Source: Limnoglobus sp. (lineage in GTDB: Bacteria; Planctomycetota; Planctomycetia; Gemmatales; Gemmataceae). Taken from it: a stretch of 5,948 nucleotides of DNA. The stretch covers positions 1 to 5,948 of the forward strand of contig JANXNT010000353.1 of assembly GCA_025353985.1 (NCBI GenBank), given 5' to 3'. The position numbers were made by a program, and so were the translations under genes. Each line of letters opens with the position of its first letter. The first letter of the stretch is position 1. The notes beneath the pieces are model-generated. The model saw nothing but the letters and a program-made list of their open reading frames with translations. It was not told the origin of the DNA and did not search any database. Of this stretch, positions 4,722 to 5,948 are shown piece by piece.

Positions 4722-5948
4722 ATGTCCCGTCGTAATCGTGCCCATCGCGAGAAGAGCGTGCGTTTGAATTTCGTTTCACTCGAATCGCGCGACGTGCCCG
4801 CCAGCTTTTACGTCGACCCATCGTTCACGACTGCGGGAAGCACCGTCAACTTCAACGTAGGCCTTCCCAACGAAGCGAAAGGTCTGACCGTTGGCACGAA
4901 CGCGTTCGCGACGATTTTCGATGCGGTTGCGAAAGCGAATGCCTCTGCCGGATCGGACGACATCAATTTGTCGACGGCCACGCACAATGTCGATCCCGGA
5001 TTCGGTGCAATCACGCTGACGGAATCGGCTAATATTATCGGGAGCGGCGAAGCCTCGACGACGATCGAAGCCATCGGCAACACAGTGGGGCCGACTTCCG
5101 TAGACGGTGCCGTGTTCCAGTTCGCACCCGGAACCGCAGTCAACGTTTCGGAACTCACTTACGACGGCCGAAGCGGGCTGGGTATCTTGGCCGGGAGTGC
5201 ATTCCGCTACGATACCGCTACCGGTGTCGTAGCGAACGTGACGATCCGCAATGTGGCGACCACCAATGGCGGGATCAATCTGGGATTGGGCGTAAATGCG
5301 GTCAACGCCGGGGCCAACGTCGATGTCGTTGGCGCGACATTCTCGGGTATCGGTCGTACCGGAGTCAGTTTCAGCGACGGAGCCAAGGGCAGTGTCAGCA
5401 AGTCCGACTTCACGGGTTTGACGACGCCGGGAATCGCAAACTACGGCATCGAAGCCATCGAATCGAGTTCCGTGACGATCTCTGGAAACACCTTCATAAA
5501 CTACACCGGGAGCGATCCCACGTTCGACTCGGCAGGCGTACAAATCGTCGACGATGTGACCTTCGACCTGAGCGGCAACGGTAATAACGCCGACGAACCA
5601 TCGACCGCAAAGATCGTCGGAAATTCGTTCCGCAACAACGGTATCGCGATCGTTGTCGGCTCCGATGCCGCGCTCGATACCAGCACGGCGCTCATTCAGT
5701 TCAACAATATTGTCGACAACAAATTTGGTGTGCTTGCGAACACCAAGACTGAAGTGAACGCACTGTTCAACTACTGGGGTTCGGCAGCGGGCCCGCTCGC
5801 CAAGGCGAACCTCACCGCCGCGAAGGACAACCCAGCCGGACTAGCTGTTAGCGAGGTGTCGCCGCTCGTGCTGTATCGCGATGCGTCGAACCAAGCGATC
5901 GACGTACTCACCGGTCCGACGCCGGTAATGGCGATTACCTCACCAGAC
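4722..5948 (+). CDS. Secreted parallel beta-helix (PbH1/NosD-like) protein, partial (C-terminus beyond right edge)
   Basis: The frame is open for 409 codons to the window end. GAGG (4710-4713) lies 8 bases before the ATG. Residues 1-27 carry a basic start (SRRNRAHREK) and then LNFVSLESRDVPA. The LExRxVPA pattern without a classical hydrophobic core is, from memory, typical of large planctomycete surface or extracellular proteins. Residues about 60-345 contain imperfect beta-helix coils rich in Gly, Asn, Val and Ile, for example VTISGNTFINY (251-261), IVGNSFRNNGIAIVVG (298-313) and IQFNNIVDNKFGVLAN (325-340). FNYWGSAAGP (349-358) is a capping motif seen in many right-handed beta-helix proteins. 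This fold occurs in pectate-lyase-like enzymes and in adhesins; no catalytic residues can be assigned, so it may be structural or bind polysaccharide. It is divergent from the polysaccharide export operon, a suggestive but unproven link. Confidence 0.85.
   Translation, partial: MSRRNRAHREKSVRLNFVSLESRDVPASFYVDPSFTTAGSTVNFNVGLPNEAKGLTVGTNAFATIFDAVAKANASAGSDDINLSTATHNVDPGFGAITLTESANIIGSGEASTTIEAIGNTVGPTSVDGAVFQFAPGTAVNVSELTYDGRSGLGILAGSAFRYDTATGVVANVTIRNVATTNGGINLGLGVNAVNAGANVDVVGATFSGIGRTGVSFSDGAKGSVSKSDFTGLTTPGIANYGIEAIESSSVTISGNTFINYTGSDPTFDSAGVQIVDDVTFDLSGNGNNADEPSTAKIVGNSFRNNGIAIVVGSDAALDTSTALIQFNNIVDNKFGVLANTKTEVNALFNYWGSAAGPLAKANLTAAKDNPAGLAVSEVSPLVLYRDASNQAIDVLTGPTPVMAITSPD

Noticed and set aside
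4776..5543. A 255-codon minus-strand frame opposite the beta-helix gene
   Set aside because: It is antisense to a frame with beta-helix coils and an NYWGS motif and has no recognisable domain.

Overview
The window looks like a piece of a planctomycete chromosome, probably from the Gemmataceae or a near relative. This rests on gene content read by eye, not on a search. The clues are a HEAT-repeat exported protein, a Tat-targeted hydroxypyruvate-isomerase-like protein, a planctomycete-style Poly_export/SLBB lipoprotein, and a beta-helix protein whose N-terminus carries the LExRxVPA pattern that I associate with planctomycete surface proteins. Other clues are moderate-to-high GC and long gene-poor spacers with structured repeats.

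Layout. Positions 1-609 (minus strand) hold the N-terminal 203 codons of an exported HEAT-repeat protein that runs off the left edge. Positions 610-1379 are a gene-free spacer of about 770 bases. It contains a long imperfect palindrome (800-918) and then a second block (990-1326) bounded by inverted repeats, which encloses a degenerate 21-base tandem array. Next come two plus-strand genes: a Tat-exported TIM-barrel sugar isomerase (1380-2288) and clpS, the N-end-rule adaptor of the Clp protease (2361-2699). Convergent to clpS, only 38 bases away, is a two-gene minus-strand operon (4476 to 2738). Its first gene encodes a small lipoprotein of unknown function and its second a Wza/GumB-like polysaccharide export lipoprotein; they are coupled by a 4-base ATGA overlap. 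A 245-base divergent spacer carries a perfect 7-3-7 palindrome over a candidate promoter for that operon. It is followed by a long leader and the start of a secreted beta-helix protein (4722 to the right edge, unfinished).

Function. Five of the six genes encode exported proteins, so the window is mostly envelope-directed. The lipoprotein/SLBB pair most likely forms or assists an outer-membrane polysaccharide exporter. The divergent beta-helix gene may add a surface or extracellular protein, but a joint pathway is only inferred from position. clpS and the isomerase are separate housekeeping or metabolic functions. I see no phage, toxin, CRISPR, transposase or RNA gene. The least explained material is the spacer at 800-1326, and the least characterised protein is the small lipoprotein at 3982-4476.
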